From Pseudomonadota bacterium (lineage in GTDB: Bacteria > Pseudomonadota > Gammaproteobacteria > Xanthomonadales > Xanthomonadaceae): a DNA stretch of 20,840 bases. The translations under genes and the position numbers were made by a program. Shown piece by piece: positions 13,794 to 20,261 of the stretch. Every line of letters starts with the position of its first letter. The first letter of the stretch is position 1. The stretch covers positions 1-20,840 of the forward strand of contig JAEWNA010000321.1 in assembly GCA_023392975.1 (NCBI GenBank), in the 5' to 3' direction. The notes below the pieces were generated by a model. The model was not told the origin of the DNA, made no database searches, and saw nothing but the letters and a program-made list of their open reading frames with translations.

Positions 13794-15035
13794 TCAGGGC
13801 GAGACCACCAGGGTCAGGCCGGGGAAGGCGGCGAGGATCGGCCGCAGCGGCTGGAAGAAGGTGATCGGCGTGCCCACGGTGCAGTTCTCGGTCGTGCCCA
13901 CGTTGAACACACCGCCCGAGGTCACGCCCTGGGCCTGGCCGTCCGGGGTCACGAACGAGCCGCCGGAATCGCCGGAGCCCACGCAGGCGCTGGAGCGGGA
14001 CAGGTTGTTGACGATGCCCGAAGCGCCGTAGTTGACGGTCACGCCCGTCGCCACCAGCGTGCCGCAGCGTGCGCCGGTGCGTGCGCCGGAGCGGCAGATC
14101 GTCGCGTTCAGCGTCGCCGGGATGTCGCCGCGGACCGGCAGGTTGCCGCCGTAGCTGTAGGCGTTCACCCACGGCCGCGGGATGCCCTGCGGGTTGGTGT
14201 TGTGGACCACCGCATAGTCGTTGCCCGGGAACACGGAGGCGGCGAAATAACCGATCGACTGCCCGGAGGGGTGCGTCACCGTCGTGTTGAGCGTGCCGCA
14301 ATGGCCGGCGGTGACGAAGCCGTTCGCGGCGCCGAGGGTGACGGAGAATCCGATCGAGCACCAGCCGCCGGTGCCGAGGAGGTACTGGTCGCCGCCGCGG
14401 ATGTCGAAGGTCGCCTGCTGCGCCGGCATCGGCCGTGCGGTCGACGTCTCGAAGCGGATCGTCGCGGCGTCGGCGCCGCTCGCGGCGACGAAGTCGATCG
14501 CGGCGCGGGTCGCGCCGACGTCCGTGGTCACCACCACGCGGTTGCTGCGCGGGTCGACGTACCAGGACTGGATGCTCGGATCGAGCCGGCCGGCCTTCGC
14601 CACGCTGCGCGATGCGCGTGCGGTGGCGTCCAGCCGCGCCTGCGTCGCCTGCAACGTGGACAGGTTGTACGCGACCACGCGGACCTGTGCGCCGAGCGCG
14701 CCCGCCTTCGCCGCGGCCCGCGCGCCGGCGACCGCGACCACCGGCTCGAATTCGCCGCGCGCGTTGCGCTCCAGCCACGTGCCGGCGAAGCCGTCGCCGA
14801 GCGTCGCGCGGGCCTGGCGTTCGACCTCGGGCGCGCGTCGTTGCGCGGCGAGGTACTGCGGGATCTGGCCCGGCATGATGCCCAGGTCACGCTGCATCGC
14901 GAAGCGGAGGTGGTCGGGCACCTGCCGGGCATCGTCGCCGGAGGCGGCCATCGCCGCGGGGGCTGCGACGGTCGCGCAGATCGCGAACGACAGGATGGAC
15001 GCGCGCAGGCGTCCGGACATCGGGGTGTTGCGCAT
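13794..15035 (-). CDS. Secreted alpha-lytic-type serine protease precursor (S1)
   Basis: This 413-aa precursor has a signal peptide (about 1-31, ending AAMA-A), a long pro-region (about 32-208) and a mature chymotrypsin-fold protease beginning near FDIRGGDQY (about 210). The catalytic triad is visible: His245 in VTAGHCG, Asp273 in GNDYAVV, Ser357 in GSGDSGGS. Six cysteines (226/246, 314/324, 351/385) match the three-disulfide pattern of Lysobacter alpha-lytic protease. The pro-region of that family is a foldase, needed for folding and then removed. Substrate preference cannot be fixed here. A strong AAGGAG (15042-15047, minus) lies 6 nt before the ATG. It was probably exported by Sec then type II secretion, aiding lysis or digestion of other organisms. 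Confidence 0.93.
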   Translation of the reverse strand: MRNTPMSGRLRASILSFAICATVAAPAAMAASGDDARQVPDHLRFAMQRDLGIMPGQIPQYLAAQRRAPEVERQARATLGDGFAGTWLERNARGEFEPVVAVAGARAAAKAGALGAQVRVVAYNLSTLQATQARLDATARASRSVAKAGRLDPSIQSWYVDPRSNRVVVTTDVGATRAAIDFVAASGADAATIRFETSTARPMPAQQATFDIRGGDQYLLGTGGWCSIGFSVTLGAANGFVTAGHCGTLNTTVTHPSGQSIGYFAASVFPGNDYAVVHNTNPQGIPRPWVNAYSYGGNLPVRGDIPATLNATICRSGARTGARCGTLVATGVTVNYGASGIVNNLSRSSACVGSGDSGGSFVTPDGQAQGVTSGGVFNVGTTENCTVGTPITFFQPLRPILAAFPGLTLVVSP

Positions 15036-15374
15036 GTGAAGCTCCTTTTCATTGGGGGAATGCGGCGACCCTGTGGAGGGAGGCCGCCGGCCCGCATGGT
15101 GCGCATCGACGATGCCGGCATCGCGGTTGCATCCCGAGAAGCGACGATCGGTTCCTTCGATGGGGTTCGGAACCGACGTGATGCCGCGCCGTGCCCGCGA
15201 TCCATGCGTGACACCCGCACTCTATGCCGCGTCGTTCTCACACCGGGCGATCCCGGGTGACGCGCGTCGCGGAAACGCGCATCGCGCGCGTTCGACATTG
15301 GTCTCGGTAGGGCGCGCGTCGCGTCGTTCGTCGTCGCCCACCTGGTGCAGTCAGGCCACTTCAGTCAGGCTGCT
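15036..15374. other. 339-bp spacer: protease leader and 3' repeats of the patatin gene
   Basis: This spacer separates two minus-strand genes. It holds the protease ribosome-binding site (15042-15047), a perfect 8+8 inverted repeat at 15148-15176, and most of three imperfect 14-bp tandem repeats at its right edge. No gene is supported; small open frames here have no homology I recognise. Confidence 0.6.
15148..15176. promoter_or_regulatory. inverted repeat upstream of the protease gene
   Basis: TCGGTTCC (15148-15155) and GGAACCGA (15169-15176) form a perfect dyad with a 13-nt spacer, 113-141 nt upstream of the protease ATG. It could be an operator or a leader hairpin. No sigma-70 promoter could be confidently placed around it. 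Confidence 0.35.
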
Positions 15375-15389
15375 TCAGTCCGGTTGCCC
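15348..15389. repeat. three imperfect 14-bp tandem repeats across the patatin stop codon
   Basis: Copies are 15348-15361 (CAGTCAGGCCACTT), 15362-15375 (CAGTCAGGCTGCTT) and 15376-15389 (CAGTCCGGTTGCCC). The last covers the final codons of the patatin gene and the TGA stop at 15375-15377. The unit length is not a multiple of three. Confidence 0.7.
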
Positions 15390-17561
15390 CAGGCGCAGGA
15401 ACACCGCCTCCTCGCCGTGTTCGGCGAGGCCCAGGCCGAAGTAGATCGGGCCCAGCGGCGTGTCCAGCGCGGTGTAGAGACTGCCGCCGAACAGCGTGCG
15501 CTCGGCCGACGGCGACTGCCCGCTCTGCCACACCTGCCCGGCCTCCAGCGAGCCGCCGAGGAACAGCGGGTATTCCAGCACCTGCGCCAGCGGCCGGCGG
15601 TACTGCAGCGTCGCCAGCGCCGCACCGGTGCCGTGCAGGGTGTCGATGCCGTAGCCCGACAGCCGGAACGCGCCGCCGAGGTGCGCGATGTCCTCGTAGG
15701 CGTTGCCGCGGCGATCCTGCCCGTGCGCGCTCGCCAGCCAGCGCCCGCCCAGCGCGGCGAACGCGTACGAGGCGTCCAGCCGCGAAGTGAAGCCGCGGGT
15801 GTCGCCGCCGAACGCCTGCAGGTAGCGGGCGTGGCGCGCGTGCAGGTACCACCCGTGCGAGGGGAATTCGGCGTCGTCCTGGGTGTCCAGGGTGAGCGCG
15901 AATTCGGCGCCGGCGCTGGTACTGTTGCTGGGCAGCACGATCGGCAGCGATTCGGCGCGCGCGCGGAAATGGTTGCGGCGCGCGAACGGCGTCACCGACG
16001 CTTCGCCCCAGTCGCCGAGGTCCAGGCCGAGCCCCGTGCGCAGTTCCCAGCGTTCGATCCGGAAGCTCGCGCCCACCGCGTCGTCGTCGAGCAGCGTCTC
16101 GTTGCGCCCCAGCCATTCCAGCGAGGTGCGGAAGAAGGTGTGCCGGCGCGGATCCAGCGGCTGGTTCCATTCGGCGAACGCGCGATTGCGGTCGCCCAGC
16201 CGCGCCTCCAGCAGCAGGTCGCCGCCGAAGCGGTTGAGTTCGCGCCTGCCGAAGCGTGCGCCCAGCTGGTAGTCGGCGTGGCCTTCGAAATCGTCCTGCA
16301 GGAACAGCCCGAACTTCAGCGTGCCGTCCTCTTCCCAGCGCCGGCTGCGGGTGACGTAGGTCAGCACGCTGCCGCCATCCTCGCCGTCGGTTACCGTGTA
16401 GTAGGCGCGGGAGAATTCGCCGCTGCCGTAGAGGTGCGAGAGATCGCGCTCGATCTTCTCCGGCACGATCGTGTCGCCCGGCTTCGCGGTCAGCGCCGCG
16501 CGGATCACCGCATCGTCCACGGCGGAGGTGTTGACCAGTTCCACCTTCTCGATCGGGCCGATCGGCCGCAGCCGCGCGAGGCGGTCGGCGCGCCAGGCCG
16601 CGTAGGCTTCCGGCGACAGCTGGCGTGTGCGCAGCTTCGGCAGCGCGGCTTCCGCGGCCGCTTCGCCCAGCGGGACGCCCTGGTCGAGGCCCGCCATCAT
16701 GTCGGCGGAGCTCAGGTCGCCCAGCGCCGGCACGATCAGCACGTCGTCCGCGCCCAGGCGCTGGCGCTGGCGCTGGGTCTCGCGCAGCATCAGCGCGGTG
16801 ACCATCTGGTCGGTGATGCTGAAGGGGTCGAGCAGCTGGTCGCGCTTCTTCAGCGTCGCGCCGATGTCGACCGCGATGATCCGGTGGGCGCCGAGCCCCT
16901 GCGCGATTTCCACCGGCAGGTTCATCGACACGCCGCCGTCGATCAGCGAGCGCTCGCCGTAGCTCACCGGCGCGAACGCACCCGGCACCGCCATGCTCGC
17001 GCGGATCGCGTTGACCAGGTCGCCGTGGTCCATCGGCACGGTCTCGCCGGTCTCCAGGTCGGTGCCGATCGCGCGGAAGGGAATGGGCAACGCGTCGAAG
17101 TCGTCGATGTTCGCGCTCGGCAGCATCGCGGTACGCAGGGCCACCGCCAGGCGCTGGCCCTCGAACAGCGACGGCGCCACGCCGAGCTTGCCGGCGCGCA
17201 GGCCGAAGCCGCCCTTGGCGAGGAAGCTGCGGTCCTCGGTCTTGCGCCGCGCCGGGAAGTCGCGGCGGTCGACGCGGTCGGAGAACATCGTCTTCCAGTC
17301 CAGCGCGCGCAGCTGGCGCTCGATCTCCGCCGCGCTGAGGCCGCTGGCGTACAGCCCGCCGACCACCGCGCCCATGCTGGTGCCGACGATGCAGTCCACC
17401 GGGATGCGTTCGCGCTCCAGCACCTTGATCACGCCGATGTGGGCCATGCCGCGGGCGCCGCCGCCGCTCAGCACCAGGCAGGTGTCGGGGCCGGCCGACT
17501 GCGCGTGGGCGAGCGGGGCGAGGGCGAGGAAGGACAGGGTGGCGAGCAGGCTGCGGCGCAT
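15375..17561 (-). CDS. PlpD-like patatin phospholipase with outer-membrane beta-barrel (type Vd secretion)
   Basis: The 728-aa protein has a signal peptide (1-20, ending AHA-Q) and a patatin lipase domain with oxyanion loop GGGARG (33-38), nucleophile GTSMG (Ser62) and DGG with Asp208. A POTRA-like domain follows at about 355-415 (IGPIEKVELVNTSAVDDAVIRAAL), then a Gly/aromatic beta-barrel to the C terminus (surface antigen/BamA-like, with repeated YQLGARFGRRE, FRLSGYGIDTLHGTG and LGPIYFGLGLAEHG strands). Length and layout match Pseudomonas PlpD, a fused type V secretion phospholipase A1. The C terminus lacks a final Phe/Trp. The ATG at 17561 was chosen because it starts a proper signal peptide; the in-frame extension to 17714 runs into the glnA regulatory region. 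It is divergent from glnA. Confidence 0.92.
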   Translation of the reverse strand: MRRSLLATLSFLALAPLAHAQSAGPDTCLVLSGGGARGMAHIGVIKVLERERIPVDCIVGTSMGAVVGGLYASGLSAAEIERQLRALDWKTMFSDRVDRRDFPARRKTEDRSFLAKGGFGLRAGKLGVAPSLFEGQRLAVALRTAMLPSANIDDFDALPIPFRAIGTDLETGETVPMDHGDLVNAIRASMAVPGAFAPVSYGERSLIDGGVSMNLPVEIAQGLGAHRIIAVDIGATLKKRDQLLDPFSITDQMVTALMLRETQRQRQRLGADDVLIVPALGDLSSADMMAGLDQGVPLGEAAAEAALPKLRTRQLSPEAYAAWRADRLARLRPIGPIEKVELVNTSAVDDAVIRAALTAKPGDTIVPEKIERDLSHLYGSGEFSRAYYTVTDGEDGGSVLTYVTRSRRWEEDGTLKFGLFLQDDFEGHADYQLGARFGRRELNRFGGDLLLEARLGDRNRAFAEWNQPLDPRRHTFFRTSLEWLGRNETLLDDDAVGASFRIERWELRTGLGLDLGDWGEASVTPFARRNHFRARAESLPIVLPSNSTSAGAEFALTLDTQDDAEFPSHGWYLHARHARYLQAFGGDTRGFTSRLDASYAFAALGGRWLASAHGQDRRGNAYEDIAHLGGAFRLSGYGIDTLHGTGAALATLQYRRPLAQVLEYPLFLGGSLEAGQVWQSGQSPSAERTLFGGSLYTALDTPLGPIYFGLGLAEHGEEAVFLRLGQPD

Positions 17562-17610
17562 GGAAGACCGGTTCCGGAATGGGTCGAAATGGTGCGAACG
17601 GGGTGGCGAA

Positions 17611-17629
17611 TTGCACCAAAAAGGTGCAA
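17611..17629. promoter_or_regulatory. NtrC-type enhancer dyad upstream of glnA
   Basis: TTGCACC-AAAAA-GGTGCAA is a perfect 7+7 dyad that closely fits the known NtrC (GlnG) consensus of TGCACC/GGTGCA arms. It is centred at 17620, about 80 nt upstream of the -24/-12 promoter, a normal enhancer distance. It lies between divergent plpD-like and glnA genes. Confidence 0.85.
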
Positions 17630-17690
17630 AACGGGTTTCTTTCGTGTGGCGATCTGCTTCAGGATCAATCACTTGCGGCCCGATGTCGGC

Positions 17691-17706
17691 TGGCACGTGG
17701 CTTGCG
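17691..17706 (+). promoter_or_regulatory. sigma-54 (RpoN) -24/-12 promoter of glnA
   Basis: TGGCACG (17691-17697), a 4-nt spacer, then TTGCG (17702-17706) is a near-perfect sigma-54 promoter, with GG at 17692-17693 and GC at 17704-17705 separated by exactly 10 bp. The predicted start of transcription is near 17716-17718, leaving a leader of roughly 30 nt with GGAG at 17733-17736 before the glnA ATG. Confidence 0.92.
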
Positions 17707-17745
17707 AAAGCCAACGCATCCCTTCACCCATCGGAGCTTCCGAAG

Positions 17746-19155
17746 ATGTCCCACGAGCACGTCGAAAAACTCGTCAAGGATCATAAGGTCGAATTCGTCG
17801 ATCTGCGTTTCGCCGACATGCGCGGCACGCAGCATCACGTCACCTTCCCCGCCTCGATCATCGAACCCGGCCTGTTCGAGGACGGCAAGATGTTCGACGG
17901 CTCGTCGATCAGCGGCTGGAAGGGCATCAATGAGTCCGACATGATCCTGCTGCCGGATGCGTCGACCGCCTTCCTCGATCCGTTCACCGCGGACCCGACC
18001 CTGGTCCTGACCTGCGACATCCTCGACCCGGCGACCATGCAGGCCTACTCGCGCGACCCGCGCGGCGTCGCCAAGCGCGCCGAGGCCTACCTCAAGGCCA
18101 GCGGCATCGCCGACCAGGCCTTCTTCGGCCCCGAGCCGGAATTCTTCATCTTCGACAGCGTCCGCTTCGCCAACGACATGGGCCACACCTTCTTCCACGT
18201 CGACTCGGAAGAGGCGCACTGGAACTCCGGTCGCGAGTACGAAGGCGGCAACACCGGCTACCGACCGATGGTGAAGGGCGGCTACTTCCCGGTCGCGCCG
18301 CTCGACTCGCTGCACGACCTGCGCGCCGAGATGTGCAAGACGCTCACCTCGCTGGGCATCGAAGTCGAAGTGCACCACCACGAAGTCGCGAACGCCGGCC
18401 AGTGCGAGATCGGCACCAAGTTCAACTCGCTGGTGACCAAGGCCGACGAACTGCTGACGATGAAGTACGTCATCAAGAACGTCGCCTACCGCAACGGCAA
18501 GACCGTCACCTTCATGCCCAAGCCGCTGGTCGGCGACAACGGCAGCGGCATGCACGTGCACCAGTCGTTGGCCAAGGGCGGCGTGAACCTGTTCTCCGGC
18601 GACGGCTACGGTGGCCTGTCGCAGCTGGCGCTGTGGTACATCGGCGGCATCTTCAAGCACGCCCGCGCGATCAACGCCTTCGCCAACTCGACCACCAACA
18701 GCTACAAGCGCCTGGTGCCGGGCTTCGAGGCGCCGGTGATGCTGGCCTACTCGGCGCGCAACCGCTCGGCGTCGTGCCGCATCCCGTACGTGGCCAACCC
18801 GAAGGCGCGCCGCATCGAGATCCGCTTCCCCGACCCGATGCAGACCGGCTATCTGACCTTCGCCGCGCTGATGATGGCCGGCCTCGACGGCATCAAGAAC
18901 CAGATCGATCCGGGTTCGCCGAGCGACAAGGACCTGTACGACCTGCCGCCGGAAGAGGAGAAGAACATTCCCACCGTCTGCCACTCGCTGGACCAGGCAC
19001 TGGAAGCGCTGGACAAGGACCGCGAGTTCCTCAAGGCCGGCGGCGTGTTCTCCGACGACTTCATCGACGGCTACATCGCGCTGAAGATGCAGGAAGTCAC
19101 GCGTTTCCGTGCGGCGACGCATCCGCTCGAATACCAGATGTACTACACGGTCTGA
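17746..19155 (+). CDS. glnA: Glutamine synthetase type I
   Basis: GlnA condenses glutamate and ammonia with ATP to make glutamine, as a dodecamer. The 469-aa product has FDGSSISGWKGINESDM (N-terminal loop), the metal and glutamate site segments FFGPEPEFFIFD and CEIGTKFNSLV, the ATP-binding KPLVGDNGSGMHVHQS, and NRSASCRIPYV. The adenylylation site is Tyr398 (Tyr397 without Met) in DKDLYDLPPEE, so it is the GlnE-regulated GSI-beta type. Length is canonical, ending HPLEYQMYYTV. The ATG at 17746 has GGAG at 17733-17736. It is driven by a sigma-54 promoter with an NtrC-type site. The last 35 bp of the gene and flank are duplicated 149 bp downstream. Confidence 0.98.
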   Translation: MSHEHVEKLVKDHKVEFVDLRFADMRGTQHHVTFPASIIEPGLFEDGKMFDGSSISGWKGINESDMILLPDASTAFLDPFTADPTLVLTCDILDPATMQAYSRDPRGVAKRAEAYLKASGIADQAFFGPEPEFFIFDSVRFANDMGHTFFHVDSEEAHWNSGREYEGGNTGYRPMVKGGYFPVAPLDSLHDLRAEMCKTLTSLGIEVEVHHHEVANAGQCEIGTKFNSLVTKADELLTMKYVIKNVAYRNGKTVTFMPKPLVGDNGSGMHVHQSLAKGGVNLFSGDGYGGLSQLALWYIGGIFKHARAINAFANSTTNSYKRLVPGFEAPVMLAYSARNRSASCRIPYVANPKARRIEIRFPDPMQTGYLTFAALMMAGLDGIKNQIDPGSPSDKDLYDLPPEEEKNIPTVCHSLDQALEALDKDREFLKAGGVFSDDFIDGYIALKMQEVTRFRAATHPLEYQMYYTV

Positions 19156-19157
19156 TG
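19123..19157 (+). repeat. 35-bp direct repeat, copy 1 (glnA 3' end)
   Basis: This is the end of glnA (codons for PLEYQMYYTV, stop, and two bases). It is exactly repeated at 19272-19306. As the GlnA family normally ends with this sequence in frame, this copy is the original functional end. Confidence 0.95.
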
Positions 19158-19185
19158 TCGAACGGACGCGCCAAGGTCGTTGCTT

Positions 19186-19265
19186 CGGGCCGGCGGATGC
19201 CCGGCCCGGCGCAGTGCGCCGGGCGTTCGGTGCGGTCTCGCGGCAGTGCCGCGAAGGCGACCGCA
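19186..19265 (+). terminator. cluster of overlapping hairpins downstream of glnA
   Basis: Hairpin A is CGGGCCGG (19186-19193) with CCGGCCCG (19201-19208). Hairpin B is GCCCGGCGCA (19204-19213) with TGCGCCGGGC (19215-19224); it overlaps A, so the two cannot form together. Hairpin C has an outer stem TGCGGTC (19231-19237) with GACCGCA (19259-19265) and an inner stem CGCGGCA (19239-19245) with TGCCGCG (19247-19253). B and C share a GCAGTGC apex. There is no U tract. Likely transcript-end or REP-like structure. Confidence 0.55.
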
Positions 19266-19271
19266 CCTCAC

Positions 19272-19306
19272 CCGCTCGAATACCAGATGTACTACACGGT
19301 CTGATG
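19272..19306 (+). repeat. 35-bp direct repeat, copy 2 (duplicate of glnA 3' end)
   Basis: An exact duplicate of 19123-19157, offset by 149 bp. It still encodes PLEYQMYYTV plus stop but is not attached to a glnA body. It could be an att-like scar, a gene-conversion or recombination remnant, or an assembly artefact. Confidence 0.95.
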
Positions 19307-19312
19307 CGCGTG

Positions 19313-19429
19313 CCCTCCCTTTCGCCGCAGGCGAAGGGGAGGGTTGGGGAGGGGTTGGCTGCGGCAAGCACCGATCGCCGTTCGACCCCCTCCCGGCCTC
19401 CCCCTGCGCTGTGCGCAAGGGGAGGGGGT
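19313..19429. repeat. inverted pair of related hairpin units
   Basis: The left unit forms a 14-bp stem (19313-19326 with 19330-19343, one G-T pair). The right unit forms a stem of about 12 bp with one mismatch (19398-19409 with 19413-19424). The reverse complement of the right unit resembles the left, including the flanking G-rich tract, so they look like inverted copies of one short dispersed repeat. Confidence 0.6.
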
Positions 19430-19451
19430 ATCGATGATGTTGATGAAGATG

Positions 19452-19471
19452 GAGCGGCCTGAAGGCCGCTC
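19452..19471. repeat. 8-bp perfect hairpin with TGAA loop
   Basis: GAGCGGCC (19452-19459), TGAA, GGCCGCTC (19464-19471) lies 25 nt before the GNAT gene. It could be a leader hairpin of that gene or the tail of the repeat region before it. Confidence 0.55.
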
Positions 19472-19495
19472 TATCGGGCGAGAGAGGGGCAGGCG

Positions 19496-19954
19496 ATGCG
19501 CATCCAGCTCGATGACCTGCGCGGGGCCGACATCGCCGCGTTGCTGCAGGCGCATCTCGACGAGATGTTCCTGCACTCGCCGCCGGAGAGCGTGCACGCG
19601 CTGGACCTGGAGGCGCTGCGTCGTCCGGAGATCACGTTCTGGGCGGTGCGCGACGACGGCGGCGGGTTGATGGGCTGCGGTGCGCTGAAGCAGCTGGACG
19701 CAGCGCACGGCGAGATCAAGTCGATGCGCACCGCCGTGGCGCATCTGCGGAAAGGGGTGGCGGCGACGCTGTTGCGGCACGTGTTGCAGACGGCGCGGGA
19801 GCGCGGGTACCGGCGACTGAGTCTGGAGACCGGTGCCCCCGAGGCCTTCGCGCCGGCGCGCGAGCTGTACGCGCGGTTCGGGTTCGTCGAATGCGGTCCG
19901 TTCGCGGACTACGCGGAAGACCCGTACAGCGTGTTCATGACCCTCGCGCTGTAG
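19496..19954 (+). CDS. GNAT-family N-acetyltransferase
   Basis: The 152-aa GNAT protein transfers an acetyl group from acetyl-CoA to an unknown amine. It shows ITFWAVRDDGGGLMGCGALKQLD (strands 2-4), EIKSMRT (strand 4 to motif A), the pyrophosphate-binding loop LRKGVAATLLRHVLQTARERGY in place of the usual Q/RxxGxG/A, then RLSLETG and PARELYARFGFVECGPFADY, typical of the YsnE/IaaT-like branch. The GAGGGG at 19483-19488 is well placed before the ATG. It sits between glnA and glnK, where no acetyltransferase is usually expected, flanked by repeat-rich spacers, so it may be an insertion. Base composition matches the neighbours. Confidence 0.87.
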   Translation: MRIQLDDLRGADIAALLQAHLDEMFLHSPPESVHALDLEALRRPEITFWAVRDDGGGLMGCGALKQLDAAHGEIKSMRTAVAHLRKGVAATLLRHVLQTARERGYRRLSLETGAPEAFAPARELYARFGFVECGPFADYAEDPYSVFMTLAL

Positions 19955-20162
19955 CGGCACACAACGAGAGAGAGGAGCGAAGCGGCAAGGCCCCGGGCGG
20001 GGCGCGATGGACGGCAATACACGAGCGGTTCGCGGCCTGGCGCATGGCGCCGGCCGAAAGTTTCAGCCGGGCGCGCCGCGTGCGCGCTGGCGCGTCCGGC
20101 CACGAGGTCGCGGACGACCCAACGCAACTCCTTCCCCCACGTCGGATGCGTTGCGGTCTCCG

Positions 20163-20208
20163 GGCACCGGCCTCCGCCGCGGGTTCGCTCGCGGCGGAGG
20201 CCGGTGCC
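20163..20208 (+). terminator. perfect 19-bp palindrome in the glnK leader
   Basis: GGCACCGGCCTCCGCCGCG (20163-20181) pairs perfectly with 20190-20208 around an 8-nt loop. It lies 54 nt before the glnK ATG. There is no U tract. It may be a terminator for the GNAT transcript, an attenuator for glnK, or a repeat element. Confidence 0.6.
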
Positions 20209-20218
20209 AGACAGAACG

Positions 20219-20237
20219 CCGGCACCCCCGGTGCCGG
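20219..20237 (+). promoter_or_regulatory. second hairpin adjoining the glnK ribosome-binding site
   Basis: CCGGCACC (20219-20226), CCC, GGTGCCGG (20230-20237) forms an 8-bp stem 13 nt before the GGGGAG ribosome-binding sequence (20251-20256). Its arms share the GGCACC/GGTGCC words with the larger hairpin just upstream, so the two could pair with each other alternatively. Confidence 0.5.
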
Positions 20238-20261
20238 TCCTTCCATCCACGGGGAGAGCGC

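Larger units (their letters stand above)
19156..19495. other. 340-bp repeat-rich spacer after glnA
   Basis: No gene is supported. From left to right the spacer holds a 114-bp hairpin-packed segment (19158-19271), the second copy of the glnA 3' end (19272-19306), a pair of inverted hairpin units (19313-19343 and 19398-19424) and an 8-bp perfect hairpin (19452-19471). The GNAT ribosome-binding sequence GAGGGG is at 19483-19488. Confidence 0.75.
19955..20261. other. 307-bp spacer before glnK, possible dispersed element
   Basis: No gene is supported on the plus strand. The minus strand holds an open frame over about 19960-20150 with segments such as RWVVRDLVAGRASAHAARPAE and REPLVYCRPSRPARGLAAS. 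I have an unverified memory of similar translated fragments occurring repeatedly as spurious hypothetical proteins in Xanthomonadaceae, which would make this a dispersed intergenic repeat. The right part holds two strong hairpins (20163-20208 and 20219-20237). No sigma-54 promoter was found ahead of glnK. Confidence 0.45.

Noticed and set aside
17562..17714. Upstream in-frame start for the patatin protein
   Set aside because: It would bury the signal peptide 51 residues inside and run across the NtrC and sigma-54 sites of glnA.
15345..17786. 813-aa plus-strand open frame
   Set aside because: Antisense to the patatin gene; low-complexity Ala/Arg/Gln/Val composition and no domain signature, typical of shadow frames in high-GC DNA.
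19156..19306. Second truncated glnA gene implied by the duplicated 3' end
   Set aside because: Upstream of the second copy the frame encodes no glutamine synthetase sequence; only 35 bp are duplicated.
20040..20120. TGGCGC-containing stretch before glnK as a sigma-54 promoter
   Set aside because: No TTGC element at the required 10-bp GG-to-GC spacing.
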